Positions 52,795 to 63,184 of a DNA stretch of 64,000 nt are shown in pieces; the stretch's first letter is position 1, and every line of letters begins with the position of its first letter. Below the pieces are notes generated by a model. That model saw only the letters and a program-made list of their open reading frames with translations, was not told the origin of the DNA and ran no database searches. Source of the DNA: Macrotis lagotis (lineage: Eukaryota > Chordata > Mammalia > Peramelemorphia > Peramelidae); assembly GCF_037893015.1 (NCBI RefSeq), contig NC_133660.1:161008937-161072936 (forward strand), read 5' to 3'. The position numbers were made by a program, and so were the translations under genes.

Positions 52795-54114
52795 CACTAA
52801 TTACTTCATGAGAAAAAACTGTAACACCAAACTAACTGGATTTGGAATTTTTAAAAACTTGAAGTCCTAATAATCCAGTTTATTAGATGTGTGACTATTG
52901 GAAATCATTTCCCCTCCCTGTGAAAAAATGTCTTGTGATATTCTCTATCCAGTTCCAAGACATAGTACTTGTGTCCAAGGAATTAGGGAGACAGGAATAA
53001 ATAGATTCGTATCTCAGTTGAGCCTAGAGAATAGAAAACAAAACTTTTACTCTGGCACCAGGTACGCTCTTTGAATACCACAGATGTACAAAAATACTTA
53101 TCTTCTTTCACTTTTTCATTTTTTAGCATGCCATATTTTCCTTTCTTTTACATGTGACTACTGTTTCCAAGATATTCATCTTTGATCAAAGAAAAAAAAT
53201 TAATGCAGAAAAAGAAGAGCAAAATAAGCAAACACTTAACCTTCCCATAGTATGTGCTGAAAGAAATACAGACACTCCCATACCCAGTCACCTCAAAGCT
53301 TCTCTCACACAAAAACTCTAACCTAATAGGGTGAGCACATTGCAAATAATCAATGATTTGTGTATGGAACTAATAAGTAAAAAGTAGTGAACCAGTGCCC
53401 CCACACTTGTACAATATATCTCAACCATCAATAGACCTCAGTCGTTCTCAGTAACTTCCTCCAAGGGTGACAAACACACAGGATCAGGATTCCTTCTCAA
53501 GATGCATACCCACAAGCACATCTAGTCTTGATTTAACTTCTATGAGGAACCTTTCAACTCCTATGTTTGGAATCATCCTATAAGGGAGAGAAATACCAGT
53601 GGGAATTGAAGAAATCAGATTAAAAGTTCTTGATGTTGAATAAAAATAATATCATCCCAACCCGGCTCTCCCCCTTAGCCACCATATTGTACATTCAGTT
53701 CCAGTAGTAAAGCAACTTCTTGCTAATTAGGCAACCGTGGGCTGGCACTCAATTTGGCAGATGGCCAAAGGAACTCATGAAATCAACCTCCCAAGGCAGA
53801 TGTTTTGAAGTGATGCAATGTCTAACTGAAAGTTCCATTCAAAGCAAGTAAGTTAGAAGGGTTCCCCCAACCCTTCTCCATTTCCCATACAGTCTGGATC
53901 TGACTCCTTCCAACCTTGAGATAGGTTCATTTTTTTTATCTGTGGAGAAACAAAAAGAGACTTAAAACAGTAAGAAAACTTCCTGGCCATTTCAGATGTC
54001 GTTGCCTGAATGGACTGCACAGCAAACCTGAAACCAGGACAGATTTAGCATCCACATTCTTTTTGTCATTTTCATCTACCCCACACTGCAGGTTTTTCAG
54101 GTACCTGCATGAAC
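52795..54114. other. No recognised gene or repeat
   Basis: 1.3 kb with nothing recognised on either strand. Confidence 0.45.
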
Positions 54115-54116
54115 GT

Positions 54117-54117
<1 letters not shown>

Positions 54118-54164
<47 letters not shown>
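54118..54164. repeat. (CA)n microsatellite
   Basis: About 22 CA units flanked by 'gcgc' and 'gtgct'. Confidence 0.97.
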
Positions 54165-54168
<4 letters not shown>

Positions 54169-54373
54169 TCTCCAAGGAGTGAGTAAGCACAACTATTTAA
54201 AGAACCCTTCATCTAAGAACAGGGCTTCTTCAGATCAAGCAGTCAGAACAAGCAGTCACAACTCTCATGTAAGTACCTCTTACTTGGGTCTGACTTTAAT
54301 CTATAGAATTGGATTAACTTGGAAACTCAGATAAAATTCTAATAGTTACTCAATTGGATCCCTCTATTAAAAA

Positions 54374-54427
<54 letters not shown>
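54374..54427. repeat. (GA)n microsatellite
   Basis: About 26 GA units, then a looser GGAAA purine run to 54470. Confidence 0.97.
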
Positions 54428-54432
<5 letters not shown>

Positions 54433-54699
54433 GAGAAAAGAAAGGAAAAGAAACCAAAAAGGAGATTGTTAGAGATCTGAGAATTTTAATAGGGTTGAAC
54501 TGGAAACTTTGGACAAGGGAAATTTCATTTGGTTTGTCGGCAGCTGTTGAGTTCACTTTGGCATCTCTCCTGTTTTTGAAAAATGTATTATAATGAGTAC
54601 TTGAATTGCCATGCCAGACACATATGCTTTTTTGTTGTTTAATATCCTATTCTCTATTCTGGTATTTTAAGCAAGATCTGTCCAAGGTAGAATGAAAAA

Positions 54700-54920
54700 A
54701 AAATGCTGGACTTTAAGTCAGAAAAGACCTAGCTTCAAATTTCATTTCTGGCATTTAATGATGGTATGGCTATGAACAAGTTATTTCAACTCTCTGAACC
54801 TCATTTCCCTCATCTGTAAATCGGTGATAATATCTGTAGTACCCACCTCACAGCTCATCGTGAAACTCCAGTGAATTTAAAGTGTAAAGTTTGCAAATTT
54901 CAGTTAATATTATATGATCT
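54700..54920 (+). mobile_element. MIR-like core-SINE, full length
   Basis: 'gctggactttaagtcagaaa', 'agcttcaaatttcatttctg', core 'cctcatttccctcatctgta', 'tctgtagtacccacctcaca', 'ttaaagtgtaaagtttgcaa'. Confidence 0.75.
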
Positions 54921-54924
54921 AGAA

Positions 54925-55555
54925 CAATATCTTTTAATGCATGTTAAATGCATCATATTTAATGCAGTTATATCTATTTTCAACATGTTGCTATCAAGTG
55001 GAAATGATCTATATGTTGATTAAGTATGATGAAGGCTTCAAGACAGGTGATTAAATTTTTCTCTGCTTTTTTGCTATTATCTGGAGAAATTTATTTCATT
55101 ACAACCAGTAGTTACTTGTTTAAAGGATTCCGTGTATTCTGGTGCCTTGAGGAACTAATACCCAACCTGGGTTTAGAGCTATGCAAACTGCTGAGGAAAA
55201 AGGAAATGGAATAGAAGCCAGGGACATCCAGAATCTATGCAACCCTCAGGTCTAAATGTCTTTGTTATTAGGTTACAAAAAAGATGGAACCCAATAGTTC
55301 ATTCATTTGTGCATGGTTAAGTCTTACTTTATCTTTTCAGAAGAAGGCAGAGACTCAAAAGAGAGGCCACCTTCATGGTGAACTATCACATTGAGCAAAT
55401 GTATATCAAAAAGATAAGCTGAGCAATAAAACATTTCACCCAGCATTTTAAAATTTATGCCTTTTGTTTTTCATACCACATCTATTTTCAAACATTAACT
55501 CTCCCTTCTGATCTTACTCAAAAGGTTTTACTTTGTCACAAAGATTAAGAAAACA
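54925..55555. other. No recognised gene or repeat
   Basis: Nothing recognised. Confidence 0.4.
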
Positions 55556-55559
55556 AAAA

Positions 55560-55785
55560 TAATAATAGTTAGCTAAATGGCATTTTAAGGTTTGCAAAGC
55601 ATTTTACAGATATGATCTCATTTTATCCTCACATCTCCAGGAAGTAAAGTTCCATTATTACCCTTATTTTAGAGATGAAGAAATAGTGACTTGCTCAGGA
55701 CATAAAGCTAGGTAGGATTTGGAGTAGGATTTGAACCCAGGTTTTTTCTGACTCCTTCAGCACTCTATTCACTGCACTTTCACAT
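55560..55785 (-). mobile_element. MIR-like core-SINE, full length
   Basis: 'ggcattttaaggtttgcaaa', 'cattttacagatatgatctc', 'ttagagatgaagaaatagtg', 'gacttgctcaggacataaag', 'ttgaacccaggttttttctg', 'cactctattcactgcac'. Confidence 0.75.
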
Positions 55786-55934
55786 GTCTTCAAAAGTACA
55801 GCAAAATCAACTCACCTAACATTTAGATTTCTTTTTCTTTAAGGGAATACAACTGTTGTCTGAAAAGCCAATGCAGATAGAAGGGAGAATAAAATATTTT
55901 ATATACCAGGGCATCTGAGTCATCATACTAAAAC

Positions 55935-55978
55935 CAAAGCAGCCCTGTTTGTGGTGGCAAAGAAATGGAAATCTTTTC
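55935..55978 (+). mobile_element. Short L1 ORF2 fragment
   Basis: 55937-55972 encodes AALFVVAKKWKS, nearly the same as EALFVVAKNWKS from the minus-strand L1 just to the right. Too short to define more. Confidence 0.5.
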
Positions 55979-55979
55979 A

Positions 55980-56815
55980 TTTTAAAGATTTTATTTATTT
56001 TGAGTTTTACAACTTTCCCCCCCAATCTTACTTCCCTCCCCCCCCCACAGAAGGCAATTGCCAGTCTTTACATTGTTTCCATAGTATACATTGATCCAAA
56101 TTGAATGTGATGAGAGAGAAATCACATCCTTAAGGAAGAAAAATAATGTATAAGAGACAGCAAGATTACATAATAAGATATAAGGGTTTTTTCCTAAATT
56201 AAAGGTAATAGTCCTTGGTTTTTCTTCAAATGCCACAATTCTTTCTCTGGATACAGATGGTATTTTCCTTCACAGATAGCCCCAAATAGTCCCTGATTGT
56301 TGCACTGATGGAATGAACAAGTCCATCAAGGTTGAACATTGCCCCCATGTTGCTGTTAGGGTGTACAGTGTTTTTCTGGTTCTGCTCATCTCACTCAGCA
56401 TCAGTCCATGCAAATCCCTCCAGGTTTCCCTGAATTCCTATCCCTCCTGGTTTATAATAGAACAATAGTGTTCCATGACACACATATACCACAGTTTGCT
56501 AAGCCATTCCCAGATTGAAGGACATTTACTTGATTTCCAATTCTTTGCCACCACAAACAGGGCTTCTATGAATATTGTTGTAGAAGTGATGTTTTTACCC
56601 TTTTTCATCATCTCTTTAGAGTACAGACCCAGTAGTGGTATTGCTGGATCAAAGGGTATGCACATTTTTGTTGCCCTTTGGACATAGTTCCAAACTGCTC
56701 TCCAGAAAGGTTGGGAGTGTTCACAGCTCCACCAACAAGGTGTTAGTGTCCCAGATTTCCCACATCCCTTCCAACATTGGTCATTGACCTTTCTGCTCAT
56801 AAAACCCAAATTGAT
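55980..56815 (-). mobile_element. L1 3' end: ORF2 C-terminus plus 3'UTR
   Basis: 56438-56809 on minus encodes the end of L1 ORF2: 'CWKGCGKSGTLTPCWWSCEH', 'PFDPAIPLLGLYSKE', 'ALFVVAKNWKSSKCPSIWEW', 'KLWYMCVMEHYCSI'. The 'C-x3-C-x7-H-x4-C' pattern of the L1 C-terminal region is only partly kept. The 3'UTR follows to 55980 with its C/G-rich block and terminal 'aagattttatttattttgag' (reverse). Over 120 codons stay open, so this is one of the younger L1 pieces here, but it is truncated 5' at about 56815. Confidence 0.9.
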
Positions 56816-56840
56816 GATGATGATGATGATGATGATGATC
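56816..56840. repeat. (GAT)n microsatellite
   Basis: Eight GAT units at the 5' edge of the L1 fragment. Confidence 0.9.
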
Positions 56841-56898
56841 CTTTTTAAAAATCAAAGCATTTTTTAAAACAACCTGCTATCCACAAAACAGATATAAG

Positions 56899-57203
56899 AC
56901 TGCTAGGTGGCACAGTGAATAGGGTGTAAGACCTGGAGTAAGGAAGACTCATCTTCTGAGTTTGAATTTGGCTTCAGATATGTAATAGCTGGGTGACCCT
57001 GGGCAAGTCACTTAACCTTATTGGTTTCAGTTTCCACATCTATAAAATGAGTTGAGAAAGGAAATGGCAAACCACCCCAGTATCTTTGCAAAAAAAAAAA
57101 AAAAAAACCTTCAAAAAACCAACAACATAAAAACAAACCAAAATCCCAAATGGGGTCATAAAAATATCAGATATGACTGAAAAATGATTAAACAACTAAA
57201 ATC
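56899..57203 (+). mobile_element. MAR1-like core-SINE with internal A-rich expansion
   Basis: 'gctaggtggcacagtgaata', 'ctgggtgaccctgggcaagt', 'tttcagtttccacatctata', 'aatggcaaaccaccccagta', 'tcccaaatggggtcataaaa', 'actgaaaaatgattaaacaa'. A stretch of about 19 A plus 'caacaacataaaaacaaacc' sits between 'tatctttgc' and the tail, making it about 60 bp longer than usual. Confidence 0.9.
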
Positions 57204-57327
57204 TGCAAAGTACTCTAGGTGAGAGAGGAAAAAAAGATGATAAAAATCCTCTGATGGGAGTTACCATTTCTAGTTGAAGAACCTAGATATACACAGAGAC
57301 TTCTTTAGAACTAAAGGTCTGTAGATT

Positions 57328-57532
57328 CCTGAGGGTCCAGTTCTTAACCTTTTATTTTTCTTTTGACTCTTAGACCTCTTTGGCAATTGGGTGAAGCCTA
57401 CTGGTTCTTCTTAAAATAATGCTTTAAAAATCCATAAAAACAAGATACATGGGGTTACAAAGGAAATCAATTATATTAGTTATCAAAATTCTCTTTGAAA
57501 ATTCATAGACCTTACATTAAGAACCTCTACCC
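57328..57532 (+). mobile_element. hAT MITE (second family), near full length
   Basis: Terminal repeats 'cagttcttaacctttt' and 'cattaagaacctct'. Interior 'ttgggtgaagcctactggtt', 'aaataatgctttaaaaatcc', 'atggggttacaaaggaaatc', 'ttatattagttatcaaaatt'. Distinct from the 48.8-kb family but with related ends. Confidence 0.75.
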
Positions 57533-57656
57533 CTGAGGCAACTAGAGCAGCAGCCCTGGAGTCAGGAGGACCAGAGTTCAAATATGACCTCAGATGCTGT
57601 ATGATTTTGGGCAAGTCACCTAACCCCATTGCCTTGCAAAAAAAGAAAAAAAATCT
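57533..57656 (+). mobile_element. Short marsupial tRNA-SINE
   Basis: 'gaggcaactagagcagcagc', 'cctggagtcaggaggaccag', 'agttcaaatatgacctcaga', 'tgggcaagtcacctaacccc', 'attgccttgcaaaaaaagaa'. The head lacks about 15 bases. It starts at the end of the hAT MITE. Confidence 0.85.
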
Positions 57657-57659
57657 CAT

Positions 57660-58680
57660 CCCAATTCAATTCCTTTCTTTTTCCAGAGGGGGAAATAGGG
57701 ACCTTGCCTCAAGTTACACAGCCCTAAAACAGTTAAGAAGTAAAACCAGGCAGTACATAATTAACTACAGGAAGAAGTCATTCAAACAAGAGTTGCTTAG
57801 ACCTTCAGAGGACAAGCACTGGAGACCCTCCTGGCATTCCTGGCTTGTCAGAATCCTACTTTTATATTTGTTAAGGAGTCTGGGCTGTTTCTCAAGTGCA
57901 TTCTTGGTGCAAGTTGTGTCTCCACAGTCTCTTTCTATGCCAAGAGAATTAATTGCTCCAAGTGCTCAAAGGTGTGTTATTTAAGGATCATGTTAATGGT
58001 TCAGTAGGAATGTTTCAAAACTAAAGCTTCCTTTTGTTCTTATTATAATATCTGGTATAAGCAGGTGGATTATGATTATTGAATAGAATAAATGAACAAA
58101 ATAGACAGCATGTTCCATTAGTTATTCCTTTGGGAAATAAACCACAAAGAATTAATCCATGTATTTTTCTGCCACAGTAGGATCTTTAAAAAAAAATAGT
58201 CACTACTATCAGGACCAGTCCTAGGCCAAATTGTGGGTTAAGTTTGTCTTCATGCTCTCCCTCTGAACCTTTCTAAGGTTCTTTGCTTCTTATCAGCTTT
58301 CCCCACACTTATGCTCTTTTTACCCTTATGGTGCCCAGGGTGTGGTACTTTGATGCCCCACCCAGGCTACTTCTCTTAGGCAATACTTCAAGCCCTCCAC
58401 CTTTCCTTTAACTCAGAACTCCTTTAACTTAAAATGGAATGGCCCTCTGTTTCATTCTCTCAAAAAATTTCCCAGATGGCTCTTTGAAAAAAATAAAATC
58501 TGATAAATGAACTGAAGTCTAGAGTATTGAGTCTCTGGCAGAGATAGTCACATTTTAAAAGCTGGGGGTGGGGGTGGAAGCAACTTAAGAGAAAGATGGG
58601 AATTAGGGGCAATTTCAGTATCATGCTAAAGCAGACAACCTACAGATAAGGCTAGCCCAGCTCCCCTCCTAACTCCCCTC
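57660..58680. other. No recognised gene or repeat
   Basis: 1 kb of unassigned DNA; one 127-codon open frame starting in the SINE shows no domain. Confidence 0.45.
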
Positions 58681-58683
58681 CCC

Positions 58684-59022
58684 TTTTTTTAAGTGAAAGG
58701 GCAGTTTTATTGAGATTCTCCATAAGGAAATAAAATCTACTGGGGAACTGAACAAGCAATTGCCACTTCCTTCTCTCCCTCCCCACCCTTAAGGACTCCC
58801 TTGGGAAGAACAGTGAAGGTAGATAACCAGCAAGGTGAGTCTCTCACCAAGAATATAGTAGGGGGGAGGGGAGGGGACTAATAGAGAATAGGGGTTGAGG
58901 AGGGAGACTGTTTCAGGGTCTAGTGTGCAGTTTGGAGTGGGGATTTGATAGGATCAGTAAAAAGGGTCTTCGCCTCCTGCTGTTCTTGGAGTAAGCTATT
59001 GTTCCTTAGAAGTGGATGCCTC
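58684..59022 (-). other. Possible 3' end of a minus-strand transcript or retrocopy
   Basis: On minus, AATAAA (58706-58711) lies 15 nt before an A7 tract (58684-58690). Upstream is a roughly 220-nt pyrimidine-rich, UTR-like stretch, then an open frame of about 33 codons ending at a TAG (58920-58922). This could be a terminal exon, a processed-pseudogene 3' end, or chance. The short A tract and lack of a recognised protein keep this low. Confidence 0.25.
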
Positions 59023-59183
59023 AGGGCGGCTAGGTGGTGCAGTGGATAGAGCACCGGCCCTGGAGTCAGGAGTACCTGAGTTTAAGTCCGGCTTCAGACA
59101 CTTTATAATTAACTAGCTATGTGGCCTTGGGCAAGCCACTTAACCCCACTGCCTTGCAAAAACCTAAAAAAAAAAAAAAAGAG
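59023..59183 (+). mobile_element. Short marsupial tRNA-SINE, full length, young-looking
   Basis: 'gggcggctaggtggtgcagt', 'gatagagcaccggccctgga', 'gagtttaagtccggcttcag', 'tgtggccttgggcaagccac', 'ttgccttgcaaaaacctaaa' plus 15 A. TSD 'gtggatgcctc' (59012-59022 and 59184-59194), perfect 11 bp. Confidence 0.96.
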
Positions 59184-59519
59184 GTGGATGCCTCTCTGAG
59201 AGTAGGGAAGGGGTCACTCCTTACACTGAAATTTGTTCTGAGGTTATTGGGGAGCAGAGTAACCATTCAAAGTCGTGACAGTCAAGAACAAGAGAGTCGG
59301 GAGTCCTTTGTAATATAAGGCCTATATAACTGTTCCTTCCCTGGAGATGGGAAGAGGTTAGTATAATTCTCATTTTTTTAGGGAGACAATGGAGACACAA
59401 AAAGACAAACTGGTTTGTGCCATACCAGAAATCCTTGAACTTTTCGCTAATAATTTCACCAGTCCTGCAGCAAATTCTTAGATAGTGGGAAGCAGGAGAA
59501 AAAAGGGAAGGATTCACTT

Positions 59520-60310
59520 TCGAGTATGCCACATCTGGAGCGAAATCCGGCTTTTAAAGTCCCTTTTCCCCGTTTTGAAAAATCTAGAGCTCTCTGGTTT
59601 CAAGCCTCGCTGCTGCCGACAGCGGCAGCTGCGCCTGGTGCTTGCCACCCTCTGAAAAGGGCACCTCGTCGGGGTAGGTTTAATTAAGGTCTCCAGTCGG
59701 AAAGCAGGGGAAGGAGGTGCCACTCCGTGCCTGGCAGCCCCTGGCCTGAGTCAAAGCCCCTGTCAGAGAGAGGGGTTGCCCATCCCCGAGGAGAAGCTGT
59801 CCCGAGGGGATCCATCCAAAGGAGGAGCTGTCCATCCCCAGGGGGTCTGTCCATCCCTAGGGAGGCTGTCTATCCCCGAGGAGGGCTGCCCATCCCGGGG
59901 GGGGGGCTGTCCATTCCGAGGAGGAGCTGCCCATCCCGAGGGGGGGGGGCTGCCCATCCCAGGGGGCGCTGCCCATCCCCAGGGGAAGCTGTCCAACCCC
60001 AGGGGGGCTGCCCATCCAAAGGAGGAGCTGTCCATCCCGAGGGGGGCTGCCCATCCTAGGGGTTGCTGCCCATTCAGAGGAGGGGCTGTCGCGGCCCAGC
60101 GCTGCCGCCCGAGCGAGGGGAGCCCTTCTGGGCCAAGGTGAGCCCCTGGGCGCTGGAGGCTGGCCAAGCGCGGGGCGAATTTCAGCACTTCGGAGAGATG
60201 CGCCCTTACTGTCCCGGAGCTGGTGGGAGCCCAACCTGCCCCGCAGCCCCCTCCGGACAGAGCTGCTACAGGCTACCTGCAGGGGTGTCAGGTTGGGAGA
60301 AAACGTAGTT
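59520..60310. promoter_or_regulatory. CpG-island-like region
   Basis: CpG and G+C rise sharply compared with the rest of the window ('gctgccgacagcggcagctg', 'cgcggcccagcgctgccgcc', 'gcgcggggcgaa'). It contains the G-rich minisatellite and, at 60134-60139, a strong 5' splice site (ccaag/gtgagc) on +, as at the end of a first non-coding exon. No TATA box or start codon context supports a defined gene. It could instead be CpG retained only because of the repeat. Confidence 0.55.
59772..60090. repeat. G-rich minisatellite, about 16 units of 18-24 bp
   Basis: Units such as GCTGCCCATCCCGAGGGGGG follow one another with variable G runs (up to 10 G). The consensus is about GCTGYCCATCCCNAGGRGGG. Two + frames and one - frame stay open through it, giving Pro/Gly/Ser-rich translations, which is expected for such a unit. 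Frequent GGGG runs on + favour G-quadruplexes (inference). Confidence 0.93.
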
Positions 60311-60454
60311 TTGAAAAACTTAATGGATTTCTTCCTCACCTCCTAAAAATGCTTTCTCTGAAAAAAAGGGTTACCTTCAAGATGCTCACTTCAGATCCTG
60401 CTTGAGGGATAGCTTAGCTGAAGAGATCTTTTTTCTTTCTTTTAAAAAAAAGTT

Positions 60455-60945
60455 GATCGTCTCTGTCTCTGTCTGCCCTGTCTCTGTGTCTCTGTTTCTG
60501 TCTGTCTGTCTCTCTCCTCTGCCTCTGTCTCTCTGTGTCTGTGTCTCTGTACTTGTGCCTCTGTCTCTGAGTTTCTCTCTCTCTCCTTTGTCTCTGTCTC
60601 TGTGTCTGTCTCTCTGCCTCTCTCCCTCTGTGTCTGTGTGTGTGTTCTGTATCTATGTCTGTGTCTCTCTGTCTTTGTCTCTGGGTTTCTCTGTCTCTCT
60701 CCCTCTCTACTTCTGTGTCTTTATTTTTTCCCTGTCTCTCTTTCTATTTTTGTGTCTCTCTCTCTGTCTTTCTTCCTCTCTCCCTCTCTGCCTCTGTCTC
60801 TGTGTGTTTCTCTCTGTCTTTCTCTCAGTCTCTCTCCCTCTCTGTCTCTGTGTCTCTTTTCACTGTCTATCTTGCCTCTGCTTCTCTATTTCTTTATTTC
60901 TGTCTCTCTGTATGTCTGTGTCTCTGTCTCACTCTCCTTTCCCTG
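60455..60945. repeat. (TCTCTG)n-type simple repeat, about 490 bp
   Basis: Degenerate CTCT/TCTG/TGTC mixture on +. All three + frames are open over 100 codons or more, giving Leu/Ser/Val/Cys-rich strings with no domain. Same motif class as 37090-37450 but on the opposite strand. Confidence 0.95.
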
Positions 60946-61049
60946 AATGATTAGAAGATAAATTGTTCTTTCAAATGAGACAATATTTTTAAAAAGGCAT
61001 TGTGTGGAAATTGAGTTTCACCATTTAAAAATAAAACAACTGCCCAGGA

Positions 61050-61135
61050 CTTTAATATCTGTCCTCCTTATGTCTTAGTTTCTTCAAGTATAAAATGAGG
61101 AGGTTGGCCTCAATCACTTCTTGGAGACACTACAG
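61050..61135 (+). mobile_element. Core-SINE 3' fragment with CR1/L3-type end
   Basis: 'tatgtcttagtttcttcaag', 'tataaaatgaggaggttggc', 'ctcaatcacttcttgg'. Confidence 0.6.
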
Positions 61136-61290
61136 AACTAGAGGCCATGGAGTCCACATTTTAGAGATGAAGAAACTGAGCTTTGGTGATTTGCTCAGCT
61201 CACATATGTAGGAAACATCCAAGGCAGAATTAGGGTCCAACTCAAAAGCCAATACTCTTTCCCATGTGCCATGGTGCCTTCCCAATGTTA
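61136..61290 (-). mobile_element. MIR3/Ther-like SINE
   Basis: 'agagatgaagaaactgagct', 'tggtgatttgctcagctcac', 'ggcagaattagggtccaact', 'atactctttcccatgtgcca', 'tggtgcc'. Confidence 0.65.
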
Positions 61291-61820
61291 TAGCTTTGCA
61301 GATTCCTTAGAAAAAGGCACAGTGCAAGTGATAAGGAACTAGTACAGGGACTGAGCTAATTCTTGCTAATGTTTTTCAGAATATAGTTTCTCTTCTTGCT
61401 AACAAATCACTATAGCAGGCAGAGAGACCTGGTTTCTTAGAGGTGAATTCCTGCCCACCCCCATCTAATTATTTGTAATTAGTTTCTGATAGTTTATAAA
61501 GAATAGCTTATAAGATGGAAACTACTAAGTCCCTCCAGATCTTAAGTACCAAGGTCTGTACTTATCTACAGTGAGTGACCTCCATGTGAACTTAACAGTT
61601 CTTAGCCTTCTGTCCAATGTTCAATAAAAGTATAATGAATGTTGTACTAGTTTTTAATTACAAAACTGAAACTTTCTGGAGCTTTGAAATCATTTCACTC
61701 AGTGAGATTAGTTTTACTAATCTGTTGTTTTTTCATTTCTTTCTTGAACTGTTTAATCACTCAGTTTACCAGTACTTTTTTTAAAATCCAAAACTATGCT
61801 TCTCTACTATATGCAACTTA
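61291..61820. other. No recognised gene or repeat
   Basis: Nothing recognised. Confidence 0.4.
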
Positions 61821-61831
61821 TTTTTATAAAA

Positions 61832-62025
61832 GGGCAGCTAGGTAGTACAAGGGAGAGAGTATGGGCCCTGGAATCTGGAAGACCCTGGGCAAGTCACAAC
61901 TCTCTTTGCCTCAGTTTCTTCATCTGTAAAATGAGCTGGAGAAGGAAATGGCCATTCCGTTATCTTTGCCAAGAAAGGGGGTCATGAAGAGTCAGACTTG
62001 ACTGAAAATGAGTAAATAACAACAA
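61832..62025 (+). mobile_element. MAR1-like core-SINE, internally shortened
   Basis: 'gggcagctaggtagtacaag', 'gggccctggaatctggaaga', core 'gcctcagtttcttcatctgt', 'gagctggagaaggaaatggc', 'gtcatgaagagtcagacttg', 'gaaaatgagtaaataacaac'. TSD 'ttttataaaa' (61822-61831 and 62026-62035). About 45 bp around the B box are missing. Confidence 0.93.
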
Positions 62026-62084
62026 TTTTATAAAAATCTATGTTAAATCTAGTTTATCAGACAGGCAGAGTAATATGGATGATA

Positions 62085-62180
62085 TGGATTCCGAGTTCCC
62101 ATCTCAAATGAGATATTTATGAAGTGCTTAATATAGTTTTGGTACACAGTAGGTACTTAAGAAAATGGTTGTTCCCTTTC
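62085..62180 (+). mobile_element. MIR-like 3' fragment
   Basis: 'tttatgaagtgcttaatata', 'gttttggtacacagtaggta', 'cttaagaaaatggttgttcc'. Confidence 0.55.
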
Positions 62181-62922
62181 TCCCTTCCCTTCTGTTCTCT
62201 TCTCTGTATTAGCTCCTTGAGCTAATTAATTTATTATGCATAACATATTCCATATGCACATAAAATAAAATCATATACTTACCTGGCTCCCACCATCTAG
62301 CTTTTTCCATATTTCTTTTCTATTGAATGCTTATATTGTGCCCAGCAATATATCTTCAGTCTCTTATATTTATTATTCAGTAACTTAAAGTAGGAAAGTG
62401 CTCACCATTTAATTATTTATTTATTCAGCATGATTTCCATATAATGTAGGGAGCATTACTGATAAATGATAGGATTCATAAATCAAGAATCTTTGGGTTC
62501 CTTTGGGGGGACTGTGGTTATAGAGCTGAATAGAAATAGACCATGAGAGATAGATTAGCTTCATTCTACTGGCAAAAGTTTGTTGCCATAAAATGTCAGA
62601 TTGGTGGTTCTGAATAGTGGATGTATCTGCTTGGCTGGGAGATCATTGGGGCCTAGCTATCATGTGTGGAGCTATGACTAAATGTCACTAAGTCAATAAC
62701 ATGATAATACTTTAGGAGCCTTCATAAACTGGGAAAGATCTGACTCTAAAAGGTCTGGTCTCCCATTGATCACCAGTTGTCCTGATCTTATTATGTCACA
62801 CCACTGGGCTCACATAGTTCTGGAAGAGATAAGAAAGGAGTCTGCACAACATCCCTACTCTAATCAATCTTCTGTGTATTTCTTCCCTTATGTAATGGTT
62901 TTTCTTTGAGATTGAAGGACCT

Positions 62923-62925
<3 letters not shown>
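62181..62925. other. No recognised gene or repeat
   Basis: Nothing recognised. Confidence 0.4.
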
Positions 62926-62929
<4 letters not shown>

Positions 62930-62992
<63 letters not shown>

Positions 62993-63030
62993 AACAACAA
63001 CACCCCTCCTCCTCCTCCTCCTCCTACTAC
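62930..63030. repeat. (CTA)n(CAA)n(CTC)n microsatellite
   Basis: About 20 CTA units, three CAA units, about eight CTC units, then three more CTA. Trinucleotide-only compound array. Confidence 0.97.
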
Positions 63031-63184
63031 TAGATAGGAGTCATGAGGTAATGCTTTCATTATACACAACACTAGTCAAGCCTTTATTAGAATTTCTGCC
63101 TGGTCTTGACCCCTAGAACTTAAAAGGTGAATTTGGAGAGGATTCCGAGGACAACCCCCAAAGTGCTTAAAGAATTATTAAGTA

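Noticed and set aside
57601-57984. 127-codon + frame
   Set aside because: Starts inside a SINE 3' end and has no recognisable domain after it.
59221-59532. 103-codon minus frame next to the CpG-rich region
   Set aside because: Looks protein-like in composition but matches nothing I know, and it does not continue in frame into the putative 3' exon.
59727-60339. Overlapping open frames of 110-160 codons on both strands with collagen-like Pro/Gly content
   Set aside because: The minisatellite unit has no stops in several frames. No ATG-based start, no signal peptide and no conserved family seen.
60402-60954. Open frames up to about 180 codons in three + frames
   Set aside because: They arise because TCTCTG-type repeats lack stops; the translations are Leu/Ser/Val/Cys strings with no domain.
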